Shown here piece by piece: positions 45,513-54,514 of a DNA stretch of 64,000 nt. The stretch is from NCBI RefSeq assembly GCF_001642835.1, contig NZ_LXEI01000007.1, positions 1-64,000 on the forward strand, in the 5' to 3' direction. Each line of letters begins with the position of its first letter. The first letter of the stretch is position 1. Under the pieces are notes generated by a model. That model ran no database searches. It saw nothing but the letters and a program-made list of their open reading frames with translations, and was not told the DNA's origin. The DNA comes from Pseudotamlana agarivorans (GTDB lineage: Bacteria > Bacteroidota > Bacteroidia > Flavobacteriales > Flavobacteriaceae). The position numbers and the translations under genes are program-made.

Positions 45513-47141
45513 TTAAACTTGTAGGACACCTAAATTAAAAGCTTTTTCAATAGGAGAGTGGTTTGCTGCTTCAATACCCATACTTACCCAAGTTCGGGTG
45601 TCTAACGGATTAATAATACCATCGGTCCAAATTCTGGCTGCTGCATAGTATGGCGACACCTGATTGTCGTAACGGTCCTTAATTTTATTGAATAATTCCG
45701 CTTCTTTTTCAGGAGTTATTTTCTCTCCAGATTTTTCTAAGGAAGCTTTTTCTATTTGTAACAAAACTTTTGCGGCCGAATTACCACTCATTACAGCCAA
45801 TTCTGCACTTGGCCAAGCGGCTATTAATCGAGGGTCGTAGGCCTTTCCACACATGGCATAGTTACCAGCACCATAGCTATTACCGATGATAATGGTAAAC
45901 TTAGGAACCACCGAATTACTTACTGCATTTACCATTTTAGCGCCATCTTTAATAATGCCACTGTGCTCACTTTTACTACCAACCATAAATCCAGTAACAT
46001 CTTGTAAAAAAACTAAAGGAATTTTCTTTTGGTTGCAGTTTGCTATAAAACGGGTGGCTTTATCGGCGCTATCATTGTAAATAACACCTCCAAATTGCAT
46101 TTCACCTTTTTTGGTTTTAACCAGTTTTCGCTGATTAGCTACGATACCAACCGCCCAGCCATCAATTCTAGCATAACAGGTAATTATGGTTTGTCCGTAA
46201 CCAGCTTTATATTCATCGTATTCGGAGTTGTCCACTAAACGCTTGATAACCTCATACATATCATATTGATCGGCTCTAGATTTCGGAATAATTCCGAATA
46301 AATCTTCTGGATTCTCTAGAGGATTTTTGGCTTCAATACGATTAAAACCAGCTTTGTCATAATCACCAATCTTACCTACGATATTTTTTATAGTATTTAA
46401 AGCATCTTCATCATCTTTAGCCTTATAATCGGTAACCCCAGAAATCTCACAATGAGTAGTTGCACCGCCTAAAGTTTCATTGTCAATGGATTCTCCAATC
46501 GCGGCTTTAACTAAATAACTTCCAGCAAGGAAAATACTGCCCGTTTTATCCACGATTATAGATTCATCACTCATAATAGGTAAATAAGCACCACCAGCGA
46601 CACAACTACCCATAACAGCAGCTATTTGGGTAATACCCATACTACTCATAATCGCATTGTTTCTGAATATGCGACCGAAATGTTCTTTGTCAGGGAATAT
46701 CTCATCCTGTAAAGGGAGATAAACGCCTGCAGAATCAACTAAATAAATAATTGGGAGCTTGTTTTCTATGGCAATTTCTTGTGCTCTAAGATTCTTTTTT
46801 CCTGTAATAGGAAACCAGGCACCAGCTTTTACAGTCGCATCATTTGCCACAACAACACATTGTTTACCTTGTATGTATCCTATTTTTACAACTACGCCGC
46901 CAGAAGGGCATCCACCGTGCTCTTCGTACATGTCTTCACCTGCAAAGGCGGCAATTTCAATGGATTTAGATTTTTCGTCTAATAAATAGTCAATACGCTC
47001 TCTAGCCGTCATTTTGCCTTGACTATGTAATTTTTCAATGCGTTTTTTTCCGCCGCCAAGGCTAACTTTTATAAAGCGTTGGTTAAGGTCTGAGAGTAAA
47101 AGTTTATTGTGATCTTCGTTTTTATTGAAGTTAAGATCCAT
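45513..47141 (-). CDS. Acyl-CoA carboxylase, carboxyltransferase (beta) subunit, methylcrotonyl-CoA type
   Basis: 542 residues from the ATG at 47141 (the frame is open to 47168). It transfers CO2 from biotin to an acyl-CoA. The crotonase-like halves show GKMTARERIDYLLD, HGGCPSGGVV, GAYLPIMSDES, FLAGSYLVKAAIGE, LQDVTGFMVG and SYGAGNYAMCGKAYDPR. The last of these and the C-terminal DDGII-like segment (WTDGIINPLDTR) fit methylcrotonyl-CoA carboxylase beta (leucine catabolism) better than propionyl-CoA carboxylase. No biotin-carrying alpha subunit is in the window. Confidence 0.9.
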   Translation of the reverse strand: MDLNFNKNEDHNKLLLSDLNQRFIKVSLGGGKKRIEKLHSQGKMTARERIDYLLDEKSKSIEIAAFAGEDMYEEHGGCPSGGVVVKIGYIQGKQCVVVANDATVKAGAWFPITGKKNLRAQEIAIENKLPIIYLVDSAGVYLPLQDEIFPDKEHFGRIFRNNAIMSSMGITQIAAVMGSCVAGGAYLPIMSDESIIVDKTGSIFLAGSYLVKAAIGESIDNETLGGATTHCEISGVTDYKAKDDEDALNTIKNIVGKIGDYDKAGFNRIEAKNPLENPEDLFGIIPKSRADQYDMYEVIKRLVDNSEYDEYKAGYGQTIITCYARIDGWAVGIVANQRKLVKTKKGEMQFGGVIYNDSADKATRFIANCNQKKIPLVFLQDVTGFMVGSKSEHSGIIKDGAKMVNAVSNSVVPKFTIIIGNSYGAGNYAMCGKAYDPRLIAAWPSAELAVMSGNSAAKVLLQIEKASLEKSGEKITPEKEAELFNKIKDRYDNQVSPYYAAARIWTDGIINPLDTRTWVSMGIEAANHSPIEKAFNLGVLQV

Positions 47142-47284
47142 AATGTGTTTGATTATTAAGCTAAGCACAAAAATAGCTATTCTAGCTTAATGTATACAAG
47201 TAAATTGTGTGATCCTTAATCAGTCTAATTATTTTTTATTGTAAGTTAATGGTTGTTTATATATTTTACATGGAAATATATTCC

Positions 47285-47315
47285 TTGGAATATAAATTTA
47301 TTTTGCTTAAATTTG
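47285..47315 (+). promoter_or_regulatory. Promoter of the FMN reductase/MarR/pirin operon
   Basis: TTGG at 47285-47288, a 19-bp spacer and TAAATTTG at 47308-47315, a full match to the Bacteroidota consensus. Transcription would start near 47322, about 13 nt before the ATG at 47335. The A/T-rich near-palindromic ATATTCCTTGGAATAT around 47277-47292 overlaps the -33 and could be the operator of the MarR-family regulator of this operon. Confidence 0.75.
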
Positions 47316-47334
47316 TATCATCAAAAATATAGAT

Positions 47335-47865
47335 ATGAAAAAAGTAATAGCATTCGCAGGAAGTAATAGTAAAACCTCAATAAATAAGCAATTAGCCGTT
47401 TACGCTTCCAGTTTATTGGAAAATATAGACGTTAACATTTTGGATTTAAATGATTTTGAACTGCCGCTTTTTGGTGTCGATTTAGAATCAGAAATAGGCG
47501 TTCCAGAAAAGGCTCATGATTTTTTAAATTTAATAAAGGATTCAGATGGTATTATTTTATCACTTGCCGAACATAACGGAGCCTATTCCACAGCTTTTAA
47601 AAATTTATTCGATTGGATGACACGTATTGAAAGTAAAACTTTTTACGGTAAACCAATGTTGCTTTTAGCTACTTCACCAGGAGGTAGAGGGGGGCAATCA
47701 GTTTTGGAAATTGCTTCAGGAAGGTTTCCGTTTCATAATGCGGAAATAGTGGAGACCTTTTCTTTACCATTTTTTGGAGAACACTTTGCTGATAATAAAA
47801 TAGCGGATAGTGGTTTTAATGCCGATTTAACAAAAAAAGTGGAAACTTTTCAAAATGCATTGTAG
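47335..47865 (+). CDS. NADPH-dependent FMN reductase family protein
   Basis: 176 residues of flavodoxin fold. The phosphate-binding loop GSNSKTSINKQLA (about 9-21) and LLLATSPGGRGG with the preceding AEHNGAYSTAFKNLFDW (about 82-98) match NAD(P)H:FMN/quinone oxidoreductases. It may reduce quinones or azo compounds to relieve electrophile stress. It heads a three-gene operon with MarR and pirin genes, with 2 bp to the next start. Confidence 0.92.
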   Translation: MKKVIAFAGSNSKTSINKQLAVYASSLLENIDVNILDLNDFELPLFGVDLESEIGVPEKAHDFLNLIKDSDGIILSLAEHNGAYSTAFKNLFDWMTRIESKTFYGKPMLLLATSPGGRGGQSVLEIASGRFPFHNAEIVETFSLPFFGEHFADNKIADSGFNADLTKKVETFQNAL

Positions 47866-47867
47866 GT

Positions 47868-48305
47868 ATGGGAGATATTTCAAAGGACATTCAATCAAAA
47901 TTCCCAAATGCTAAAGTAAAAGCATTAATCAATATTATTTATACGGCAAACTGGATAAATAGCCATCAAAATGAATTTTTTAAGCCTTTTGGAATTTCGC
48001 CTCAGCAGTTTAATATTTTAAGAATTTTGCGAGGAGCAGGTGAGCCTATTAGTGTGCAAACCATTAAAGAGCGTATGTTAGAGCGTGCCCCAAATGCCAC
48101 GCGTTTAATGGATAAATTATGCACTAAAAAGTTGATAAATAGACTGCCTTGTCCAGGGGATAGACGCGTTGTTCATATAGAAATTACCGATTTAGGTTTA
48201 ACTTTATTAGAAGAAATTTCTAAAGATTTTAAAGAAGACTTGCTTGTAAACCTTACCGAATCGGAAGCTATACAATTAAGTGATTTACTAGATAAAATAA
48301 GATAA
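47868..48305 (+). CDS. MarR family transcriptional regulator
   Basis: 145 residues with a winged HTH (about 35-115): FGISPQQFNILRIL, RAPNATRLMDKLCTKKLI and CPGDRRVVHIEITDLG (the wing). MarR proteins are dimeric repressors released by phenolic or oxidising compounds. It lies between FMN reductase and pirin genes, so it most likely represses this operon. A palindrome overlapping the -33 at 47285 is a possible site. Confidence 0.92.
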   Translation: MGDISKDIQSKFPNAKVKALINIIYTANWINSHQNEFFKPFGISPQQFNILRILRGAGEPISVQTIKERMLERAPNATRLMDKLCTKKLINRLPCPGDRRVVHIEITDLGLTLLEEISKDFKEDLLVNLTESEAIQLSDLLDKIR

Positions 48306-48323
48306 ATAGAAAGAATAAATAAG

Positions 48324-49046
48324 ATGAAAACAGTTATTCATAAAGCAGATAGTCGTGGTTTTGCAAATCATGGTTGGTTACAAGCCAATCACTCATTTAG
48401 TTTTGCAAATTATCATGACCCAGCTAAAATCAATTTTGGTGCGCTTCGTGTGCTAAATGACGATGTTATAGCGCCTAAAATGGGTTTTGGAACACATCCT
48501 CATGATAAAATGGAAATCATCACCATTCCCTTAAAAGGCGTATTAAAACATAGAGATTCTATGCATAATTCTTGGGAATCTGTGCTACCTGGAGAAGTGC
48601 AGGTGATGTCGGCAGGAACGGGTGTTCAACATTCAGAAATTAATGGGTCTCAGGAGGAGCATCTCGGATTGTTTCAAATCTGGATTATGCCAAATCAGCA
48701 ACAGGTTGAACCACGTTACGATCAAAAGGCATTTAAAGAAGCGGATAGGAAAAACAAGCTTCAATTATTGGTATCTTCAATGGATGATGAAAATGAAAAC
48801 ATATTGAAGATTCATCAAGACGCTAAAATATCACGCATAGATTTGGAAGCTGGTAAAGCATTAAACTATAAGGTGAAATCCGCTCAACACGGCGTTTATG
48901 TCATGGTGGTTTATGGGAAAGTTGCTTTTGGTGATGTAGTACTTGAAACCAGAGATGCCATTGGTATAAGTGAAACGGCAACTTTTTCCGCGGAAGCGAA
49001 AGAAGATACCTCGTTACTATTTATTGAAGTACCGATGCAGTTTTAA
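48324..49046 (+). CDS. Pirin family protein (YhhW-like)
   Basis: 240 residues of bicupin fold. The metal-binding set in the N-terminal cupin is seen as GFGTHPHDKMEIITI (about 53-67), HRDSMHN and GTGVQHSE (about 97-104), and LFQIWIMP follows. YhhW/YhaK-type pirins can act as quercetin 2,3-dioxygenases, and others bind transcription factors. With FMN reductase and MarR genes in one operon, a detoxification role is likely. It ends before a bidirectional terminator. Confidence 0.93.
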   Translation: MKTVIHKADSRGFANHGWLQANHSFSFANYHDPAKINFGALRVLNDDVIAPKMGFGTHPHDKMEIITIPLKGVLKHRDSMHNSWESVLPGEVQVMSAGTGVQHSEINGSQEEHLGLFQIWIMPNQQQVEPRYDQKAFKEADRKNKLQLLVSSMDDENENILKIHQDAKISRIDLEAGKALNYKVKSAQHGVYVMVVYGKVAFGDVVLETRDAIGISETATFSAEAKEDTSLLFIEVPMQF

Positions 49047-49073
49047 ATATAGAAACTGATTGAAATACAACAC

Positions 49074-49116
49074 ATCACAAATTCATTAAAATGTAATGAG
49101 TTTGTGATTTATTTTT
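49074..49116. terminator. Intrinsic terminator between convergent genes
   Basis: A 15-bp stem (49074-49088 with 49094-49108; ATCACAAATTCATTA against TAATGAGTTTGTGAT, one G-U) with a 5-nt loop and a T-rich tail. It ends the pirin operon and may also serve the MFS gene. Confidence 0.8.
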
Positions 49117-49133
49117 TGAAGTCTTTTGAATAA

Positions 49134-50315
49134 TTAATCGCAGACAGGATTTAAGTTTTTGTGATTTACTTGTTTCTTTCTTAAGAAAATAATTCCAATA
49201 GCAATAAGAACGCCTATGCCTGCCATAACTGCGCCAACCAAATCAGCAGAAGTGTAGCCATAACCCATTGCAATGGGAAGTCCTGCAAAATACGCACCCG
49301 AAGCATTTCCTATATTAAAAGCACTCTGATTTAATGAAGACCCCAAGGTTTCAGAACCTTTTGAAGCGTTGATAATAGCCACTTGAATTGGCGTTGATAA
49401 GCAAAATGTAACCGCTCCAATAATAAAAGTCATCACTAAAACAAGTATTTTATCTGAAGCCAAAAAGGTATTTAGTACCAAGCAGATTACCATGAAAATT
49501 AAAGTGATAATAATGGCGTAAATAGGAGTAAACTTTTCGACCAATTTGGCTCCAAGAAAGTTTCCGATGACCATACCTAGACCAGCTAAAATCATTGCTA
49601 TTGATACCATAGAGTCAGGATGACCAGCTACATCGGTAATTAATGGGGCAATATAGCTATACCATGCAAAGAATCCGCCGGTACCAATAGTGGTAAGTAA
49701 AATGATAAGCCATAATTCTAGGCGTTTAAAAATTTTTAATTCCTTTAGAAAAGAGACTTCTGAAGATTGTTTTAAAGCCGGAATCCAAAAATGAACGCTT
49801 AAAACTGCTAGAATACCAACTATGCCCACCATATAAAACGAAACATGCCAACTAAAGTGTTTACCAAGGTATGTGCCTAAGGGCACACCTAAAAGATTTG
49901 CAAATGTTAAGCCGCTAAACATGATGGCAATTCCCTGGGCTTCTTTTCCAGGTTTAGATAATTTTCCAGCAACAACAGCACCAATTCCAAAAAAAGCACC
50001 GTGGGGTAAACCAGAAAGAAATCTTAAAATTAATAACGAATGATACCCGTTAGCAAAGGTTGAAAGCGTGTTAAATACAGTAAACCATAGCATTAAAACC
50101 AATAACACTTTGTTTGCAGGCCATTTGCTACCTAATCCAGTAAGCACAGGGGCACCAATAACAACACCAAGGGCATACGCCGAAATAAAATGTCCGGCCT
50201 TAGGAATGCTAATATCTAATGCAGTGGCCACTTCTGGCAGAATTCCCATTATTACAAATTCTGTTAATCCTATGCCAAAACCTCCTATGGATAACGATAA
50301 TAAAGCTTTATTCAT
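49134..50315 (-). CDS. MFS transporter, AraJ/sugar-efflux (DHA1) type
   Basis: 393 residues with 12 membrane helices. LSIGGFGIGLTEFVIMGILPEVA at the N-terminus and GAPVLTGLGSKWPANKVLL (motif A region) place it in the DHA1 drug:H+ antiporter branch, like AraJ/YdhP. It would export small compounds; the substrate is unknown. It is a single gene. Its 5' region contains no strict promoter, though TTACTTTG occurs about 30 nt before the start. Confidence 0.92.
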   Translation of the reverse strand: MNKALLSLSIGGFGIGLTEFVIMGILPEVATALDISIPKAGHFISAYALGVVIGAPVLTGLGSKWPANKVLLVLMLWFTVFNTLSTFANGYHSLLILRFLSGLPHGAFFGIGAVVAGKLSKPGKEAQGIAIMFSGLTFANLLGVPLGTYLGKHFSWHVSFYMVGIVGILAVLSVHFWIPALKQSSEVSFLKELKIFKRLELWLIILLTTIGTGGFFAWYSYIAPLITDVAGHPDSMVSIAMILAGLGMVIGNFLGAKLVEKFTPIYAIIITLIFMVICLVLNTFLASDKILVLVMTFIIGAVTFCLSTPIQVAIINASKGSETLGSSLNQSAFNIGNASGAYFAGLPIAMGYGYTSADLVGAVMAGIGVLIAIGIIFLRKKQVNHKNLNPVCD

Positions 50316-50769
50316 TTTAGTAAAACCTACATTTTATTAAAGACACAAAGTAAAGCCTAAAATGACAACTTATTTTGGCAAAAAGATTTAAATAAAAGTT
50401 AATTGTAAAACTGAGAAATTTTTAATCTAACCATTAAATTATTTTAATTAATCATATAATCTATTATTAATTTGATAGCGTGAATTGGAGAAAATTCACT
50501 AAAAATGTTTAAAAAACATGCTTCAATTTTATGTCTTAACTATAAATACTAAATTTTGGTTTTTACATATGAAAATGAGAAAATCTTGGTTGAAGTAATA
50601 ATCTTCATAATATTTACTAAAAATTACTGTTAAAAATACGATATTTGCTACTTGACTTCAAGGAAGAGTAGGTGGCTGTTTTTCCTTATTTTATATGAAT
50701 TGACAACTTAAAACTATAACGTTTAGTGAATTTTAATTAAAACTAAATGTATAAACAAGAAATTAAATT
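50316..50769. other. Intergenic region without a recognised gene
   Basis: A 454-bp A/T-rich stretch between divergent genes. No ORF longer than about 20 codons, no RNA gene and no strict TAnnTTTG promoter is seen. GTGAATT (50480-50486) and AATTCAC (50493-50499) form a 7-bp inverted repeat, and AAGGAA/TTCCTT near 50660-50687 is a weaker one. It is long for a leader of a 60-residue gene. Confidence 0.4.
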
Positions 50770-50952
50770 ATGGCGATGAATAAAAACACGGTATTAGCGT
50801 GGGCAACATGGATTATGATAATTGTAGGATTGGCATTAATTGCACTTGGTGCTTTTAGATATAACGATGTGGCAGGCTGGGGATTTGCGGCTGTAGGCAT
50901 CGGCTTTTTTGCTGTAGCCTGGGTGTTTAATGCTTTAAAAGGACGTGTATAA
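50770..50952 (+). CDS. Small two-helix membrane protein, CAL67264 family
   Basis: 60 residues. Two hydrophobic helices (about 8-28 ATWIMIIVGLALIALGAF and 36-55) are joined by RYNDVAGWGF, with a short basic C-terminus KGRV. It matches, from memory, the small flavobacterial family that NCBI names after the Gramella locus CAL67264. Its function is unknown. It sits 30 bp before the EttA-type ABC-F gene with no terminator between, so the two are probably co-transcribed. Confidence 0.8.
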   Translation: MAMNKNTVLAWATWIMIIVGLALIALGAFRYNDVAGWGFAAVGIGFFAVAWVFNALKGRV

Positions 50953-50982
50953 TCGATATTAATACAGAAAATTACTTTTACT

Positions 50983-52674
50983 ATGAGTGACGATAAAAAA
51001 ATTATTTTTTCAATGTCTGGTGTAACCAAGACATTTCAAAGTGCAAATACGCCTGTACTTAAAAACATATATTTAAGCTTTTTCTATGGCGCTAAAATTG
51101 GAATTTTAGGTCTTAATGGTTCAGGGAAATCAACCCTGTTAAAAATCATTGCTGGTGTTGATAAAAATTACCAAGGTGATGTGGTTTTTTCTCAGGATTA
51201 CTCTGTAGGGTACTTAGAACAGGAACCTAAACTAGATGATGATAAAACGGTTATGGAAGTTGTTCGTGAGGGAGCTGCAGAAACGGTAGCGATTCTTGAC
51301 GAATACAACAAGATTAACGATAGTTTCGGATTGGAAGAAGTGTATTCTGATCCTGATAAAATGGAGAAGCTTATGGCTCGCCAAGCGGTGTTGCAAGATC
51401 AAATTGATGCGGCTAACGCCTGGGAACTGGACACCAAGCTTGAAATTGCTATGGATGCCTTAAGAACTCCAGACGGAGACAAAAAAATAGGCGTGTTGTC
51501 TGGTGGAGAAAAACGTCGTGTTGCTTTATGTCGTTTACTTTTAAAGGAACCGGATGTATTACTTTTAGATGAGCCAACCAACCACTTGGATGCGGAATCT
51601 GTGCATTGGTTAGAGCATCACTTAGCGCAGTACAAAGGAACAGTGATTGCTGTTACGCACGATAGATACTTTCTAGATAATGTAGCGGGATGGATTTTAG
51701 AATTGGATCGAGGAGAAGGTATTCCATGGAAAGGAAACTATTCATCTTGGTTAGATCAAAAATCTAAACGTATGGCTCAAGAAGGTAAAGCGGCTTCTAA
51801 ACGTCAGAAAACATTAGAACGTGAGCTAGAATGGGTGAAGCAAGGTGCTAAAGGACGCCAAACGAAGCAAAAAGCACGTTTAAAAAATTATGATAAGTTA
51901 TTAAGTCAAGACCAAAAACAGCTTGATGAAAAGCTTGAAATCTATATTCCAAACGGACCACGTTTAGGAACTAATGTGATTGAAGCAAAGGGTGTTGCGA
52001 AAGGCTATGGCGATAAACTATTATATGATAATTTAAATTTCAACCTACCTCAAGCTGGAATTGTTGGTATTATTGGTCCGAATGGTGCAGGTAAAACCAC
52101 TATTTTTAGAATGATTATGGGTGAAGAAACTCCAGATAAAGGAGAGTTCACTGTAGGAGAAACGGCTAAGATCGCATATGTGGATCAAAGTCACTCCAAT
52201 ATCGATCCAGAAAAAACCATTTGGCAAAATTTTAGCGACGAGCAAGAATTAGTGATGATGGGTGGAAAACAAGTGAATTCAAGAGCTTATTTAAGTCGTT
52301 TCAACTTTTCGGGAAGTGAGCAAAATAAAAAAGTAAGTTTACTATCTGGTGGAGAACGTAACCGTCTGCATTTGGCCATGACCTTAAAAGAAGAAGGAAA
52401 CGTTTTATTACTAGATGAGCCAACCAACGATTTAGATGTAAATACGTTAAGAGCTTTAGAGGAAGGTTTGGAAAACTTTGCAGGGTGTGCTGTGGTGATT
52501 TCGCATGACAGATGGTTCTTAGATAGAATTTGTACACACATTTTAGCTTTTGAAGGCGATTCTCAAGTGTATTTCTTTGAAGGTTCTTTCTCAGAATATG
52601 AGGAAAACAAGAAAAGTAGACTAGGAGGAGACTTAATGCCTAAACGTATAAAATATAGAAAGTTAGTAAGATAA
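50983..52674 (+). CDS. ettA: Energy-dependent translational throttle protein EttA (ABC-F)
   Basis: 563 residues with two ABC ATPase domains and no membrane part. Domain 1: Walker A GLNGSGKST (about 41-49), signature LSGGEKRR, Walker B LLLDEPTNHLDAES. Linker helices KRQKTLERELEWVKQGAKGRQTK form the P-site tRNA-interaction motif. Domain 2: GPNGAGKTT, LSGGERNR, LLLDEPTNDLD. EttA binds the ribosomal E site and gates the first peptide bond according to ATP/ADP level. Length and linker fit EttA (about 555) rather than Uup or YheS. Confidence 0.95.
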   Translation: MSDDKKIIFSMSGVTKTFQSANTPVLKNIYLSFFYGAKIGILGLNGSGKSTLLKIIAGVDKNYQGDVVFSQDYSVGYLEQEPKLDDDKTVMEVVREGAAETVAILDEYNKINDSFGLEEVYSDPDKMEKLMARQAVLQDQIDAANAWELDTKLEIAMDALRTPDGDKKIGVLSGGEKRRVALCRLLLKEPDVLLLDEPTNHLDAESVHWLEHHLAQYKGTVIAVTHDRYFLDNVAGWILELDRGEGIPWKGNYSSWLDQKSKRMAQEGKAASKRQKTLERELEWVKQGAKGRQTKQKARLKNYDKLLSQDQKQLDEKLEIYIPNGPRLGTNVIEAKGVAKGYGDKLLYDNLNFNLPQAGIVGIIGPNGAGKTTIFRMIMGEETPDKGEFTVGETAKIAYVDQSHSNIDPEKTIWQNFSDEQELVMMGGKQVNSRAYLSRFNFSGSEQNKKVSLLSGGERNRLHLAMTLKEEGNVLLLDEPTNDLDVNTLRALEEGLENFAGCAVVISHDRWFLDRICTHILAFEGDSQVYFFEGSFSEYEENKKSRLGGDLMPKRIKYRKLVR

Positions 52675-52684
52675 TTTTAATAGT

Positions 52685-52713
52685 AAGCGCTCACTGTAAA
52701 GTGGGCGTTTTTT
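52685..52713 (+). terminator. Intrinsic terminator after ettA
   Basis: CGCTCAC (52688-52694), loop TGTAAA, GTGGGCG (52701-52707) with one G-U pair, then TTTTTT. Confidence 0.85.
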
Positions 52714-52752
52714 ATGTCAATTCGTTTAAGACTAGAAAGATTTTAATTAAAA

Positions 52753-53337
52753 ATGACAGATCCTAAAATTAAAAATATTGAAAGCAGCTTGCTTTCGGAC
52801 AACTATTACATCCTTAAAAAATTCAGTTTTGATTTCCTAATGTCTAACGGAAAATGGGTTAATCAAATGCGAGAAGTTTACGATCGTGGCGATGGTGCCG
52901 GAATTCTTCTTTATAATACATTAAAAAAGACCGTTATTTTAACAAAACAATTTAGAATGCCAACTTATTTAAATGAAAATCCAGATGGTATGTTGGTTGA
53001 AATTTGTGCTGGGATGTTAGACAAAGATAATCCAGAAGCATGTGTTATTCGAGAAACTGAAGAGGAGGTAGGCTATAAGTTAAAAGAGGTTAAAAAAGTA
53101 TTCGAAGCTTATTCTTCACCAGGTGTTATGACCGAAAAGATGCATTTTTTTATTGGCGAATATACCGATGACATGAAAGTTAGTTCTGGGGGAGGTTTAG
53201 AAGAAGAACATGAAGATATTGAGGTTTTAGAAATCCCTTTTTCTGAAGCTATTGAAATGCTTAATCAAGGTGAAATACATGACACCCGAACTATTGTATT
53301 GTTGCAATACGCTCAAATTCATAGACTTTTATGCTAA
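52753..53337 (+). CDS. Nudix hydrolase, GDP-mannose pyrophosphatase (NudK) type
   Basis: 194 residues. The Nudix box is AGMLDKDNPEACVIRETEEEVGY (about 92-114 of the protein), with the extra residues between Gly and Glu seen in E. coli NudK (AGLLDNDEPEVCIRKEAIEE). SSPGVMTEKMHFFIGEY after the box also matches NudK. It would hydrolyse GDP-mannose or related nucleotide sugars. It is transcribed separately from ettA because of the terminator between them. Confidence 0.88.
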   Translation: MTDPKIKNIESSLLSDNYYILKKFSFDFLMSNGKWVNQMREVYDRGDGAGILLYNTLKKTVILTKQFRMPTYLNENPDGMLVEICAGMLDKDNPEACVIRETEEEVGYKLKEVKKVFEAYSSPGVMTEKMHFFIGEYTDDMKVSSGGGLEEEHEDIEVLEIPFSEAIEMLNQGEIHDTRTIVLLQYAQIHRLLC

Positions 53338-53387
53338 TTACAATGTCATATTTTAATACAAATTTGGATTAAGTAACCCTATTCATA

Positions 53388-54407
53388 TCATTTAGTCGCA
53401 GCTCTTATAAAATCGGTAATGAGGTAAGTAAGTAGTTTTCCAACAAGAGCGCCTTTCTTTTTTGAGGCATCTGCCTCACATAAATGAAGGTAAGCGGCAT
53501 TTTCATGCATCGCAAATTTATGAAGAAATTGTCTTGCTTTAGTAGCGCTAAATCCGCTTGGAGTTATAGCACTGCTCGCTATGTTTTCAATAGCATCACA
53601 ATCGATTTCTATACCAAAAGGTTCTTCACAAATAAATAAGGCTGCTCGTTTTAATTCTTTTCTGAACTTTAATTCATTTCTTACTTCTAAGGCTTCAAAA
53701 GTATTATACTTAATGTTTTTGGAATCGTTTAGTGTTTTTAAAATTTGATCGGACGAATAGTTTTCATGTAAACCAAAAACAAAGTAATGATTGAGGAAGC
53801 CTTCCGCGGCAGTGTAACTAAAACCATTTCCGCTATGACGGCCTTCTTCAGATCTGAAATCGGAATGCGCATCTAAATTAATGGCATTTATCGGCTGTCC
53901 TAAAGCCAAGCTGGATCCTTTGATATTACCATAAGCGTTATTATGACCACCACCAATTATTATAGGTTTCTTTCCTGCTAAAACAATTTGATAAATAAGA
54001 TGAGAAACATATTCATCTATGGTTTCAACTAACTTTCTGGCTTTTAAAATATCTTTCTTTTTAGAGCCATTTAACTTTTCTAAAGTTTCTAATTCTGGAC
54101 TAAAATCTAGATGACCAAGTATTAATACGTGGTCTGCTTTTGTAAACGAATTACTCTGTATGTTTAACAGTACTTTCAGGGTAGATTCCCATGTATTGGA
54201 GGTGCCCGTTTTACCGTAATTGGCAAAAACACCTACATCCTCAGGAAGTCCTATGATTACAAAATCAACATCCAAATTTAAAAGTTGTTCGTATATATTA
54301 GTGACGCGCGGCAGCATTTTAATATGTTGACCGAACTTGGATTCACCCAATCGTTTGTTTAATAACTTGTTACGTGTAGCAGTGTTAAATAAAACCAGTT
54401 TATCCAT
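53388..54407 (-). CDS. Arginase/formimidoylglutamase-fold metallohydrolase
   Basis: 339 residues of the ureohydrolase fold with a binuclear Mn site: GGGHNNAYGN (His near 184), NLDAHSDFR (about 206-214) and EIDCDAIEN (about 275-283). The family includes arginase, agmatinase and formimidoylglutamase (HutG); flavobacterial forms of this size are usually annotated as formimidoylglutamase. No hutH, hutU or hutI is in the window, so histidine degradation is not supported by context. It is a single gene divergent from a coiled-coil membrane protein. Confidence 0.85.
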   Translation of the reverse strand: MDKLVLFNTATRNKLLNKRLGESKFGQHIKMLPRVTNIYEQLLNLDVDFVIIGLPEDVGVFANYGKTGTSNTWESTLKVLLNIQSNSFTKADHVLILGHLDFSPELETLEKLNGSKKKDILKARKLVETIDEYVSHLIYQIVLAGKKPIIIGGGHNNAYGNIKGSSLALGQPINAINLDAHSDFRSEEGRHSGNGFSYTAAEGFLNHYFVFGLHENYSSDQILKTLNDSKNIKYNTFEALEVRNELKFRKELKRAALFICEEPFGIEIDCDAIENIASSAITPSGFSATKARQFLHKFAMHENAAYLHLCEADASKKKGALVGKLLTYLITDFIRAATK

Positions 54408-54514
54408 GATAAGTGAAATTTGAGTATTAAAAATACATTATAAATATTTTATAACCTTAAAAACCAAAAATTAAAAATTACGTTTAACTTTATCGAAATT
54501 AAATCAACAAAATT

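Noticed and set aside
50316-50769. Hidden small gene or riboswitch in the 454-bp gap
   Set aside because: No frame exceeds about 20 codons, and no conserved RNA motif or strong structured element was recognised.
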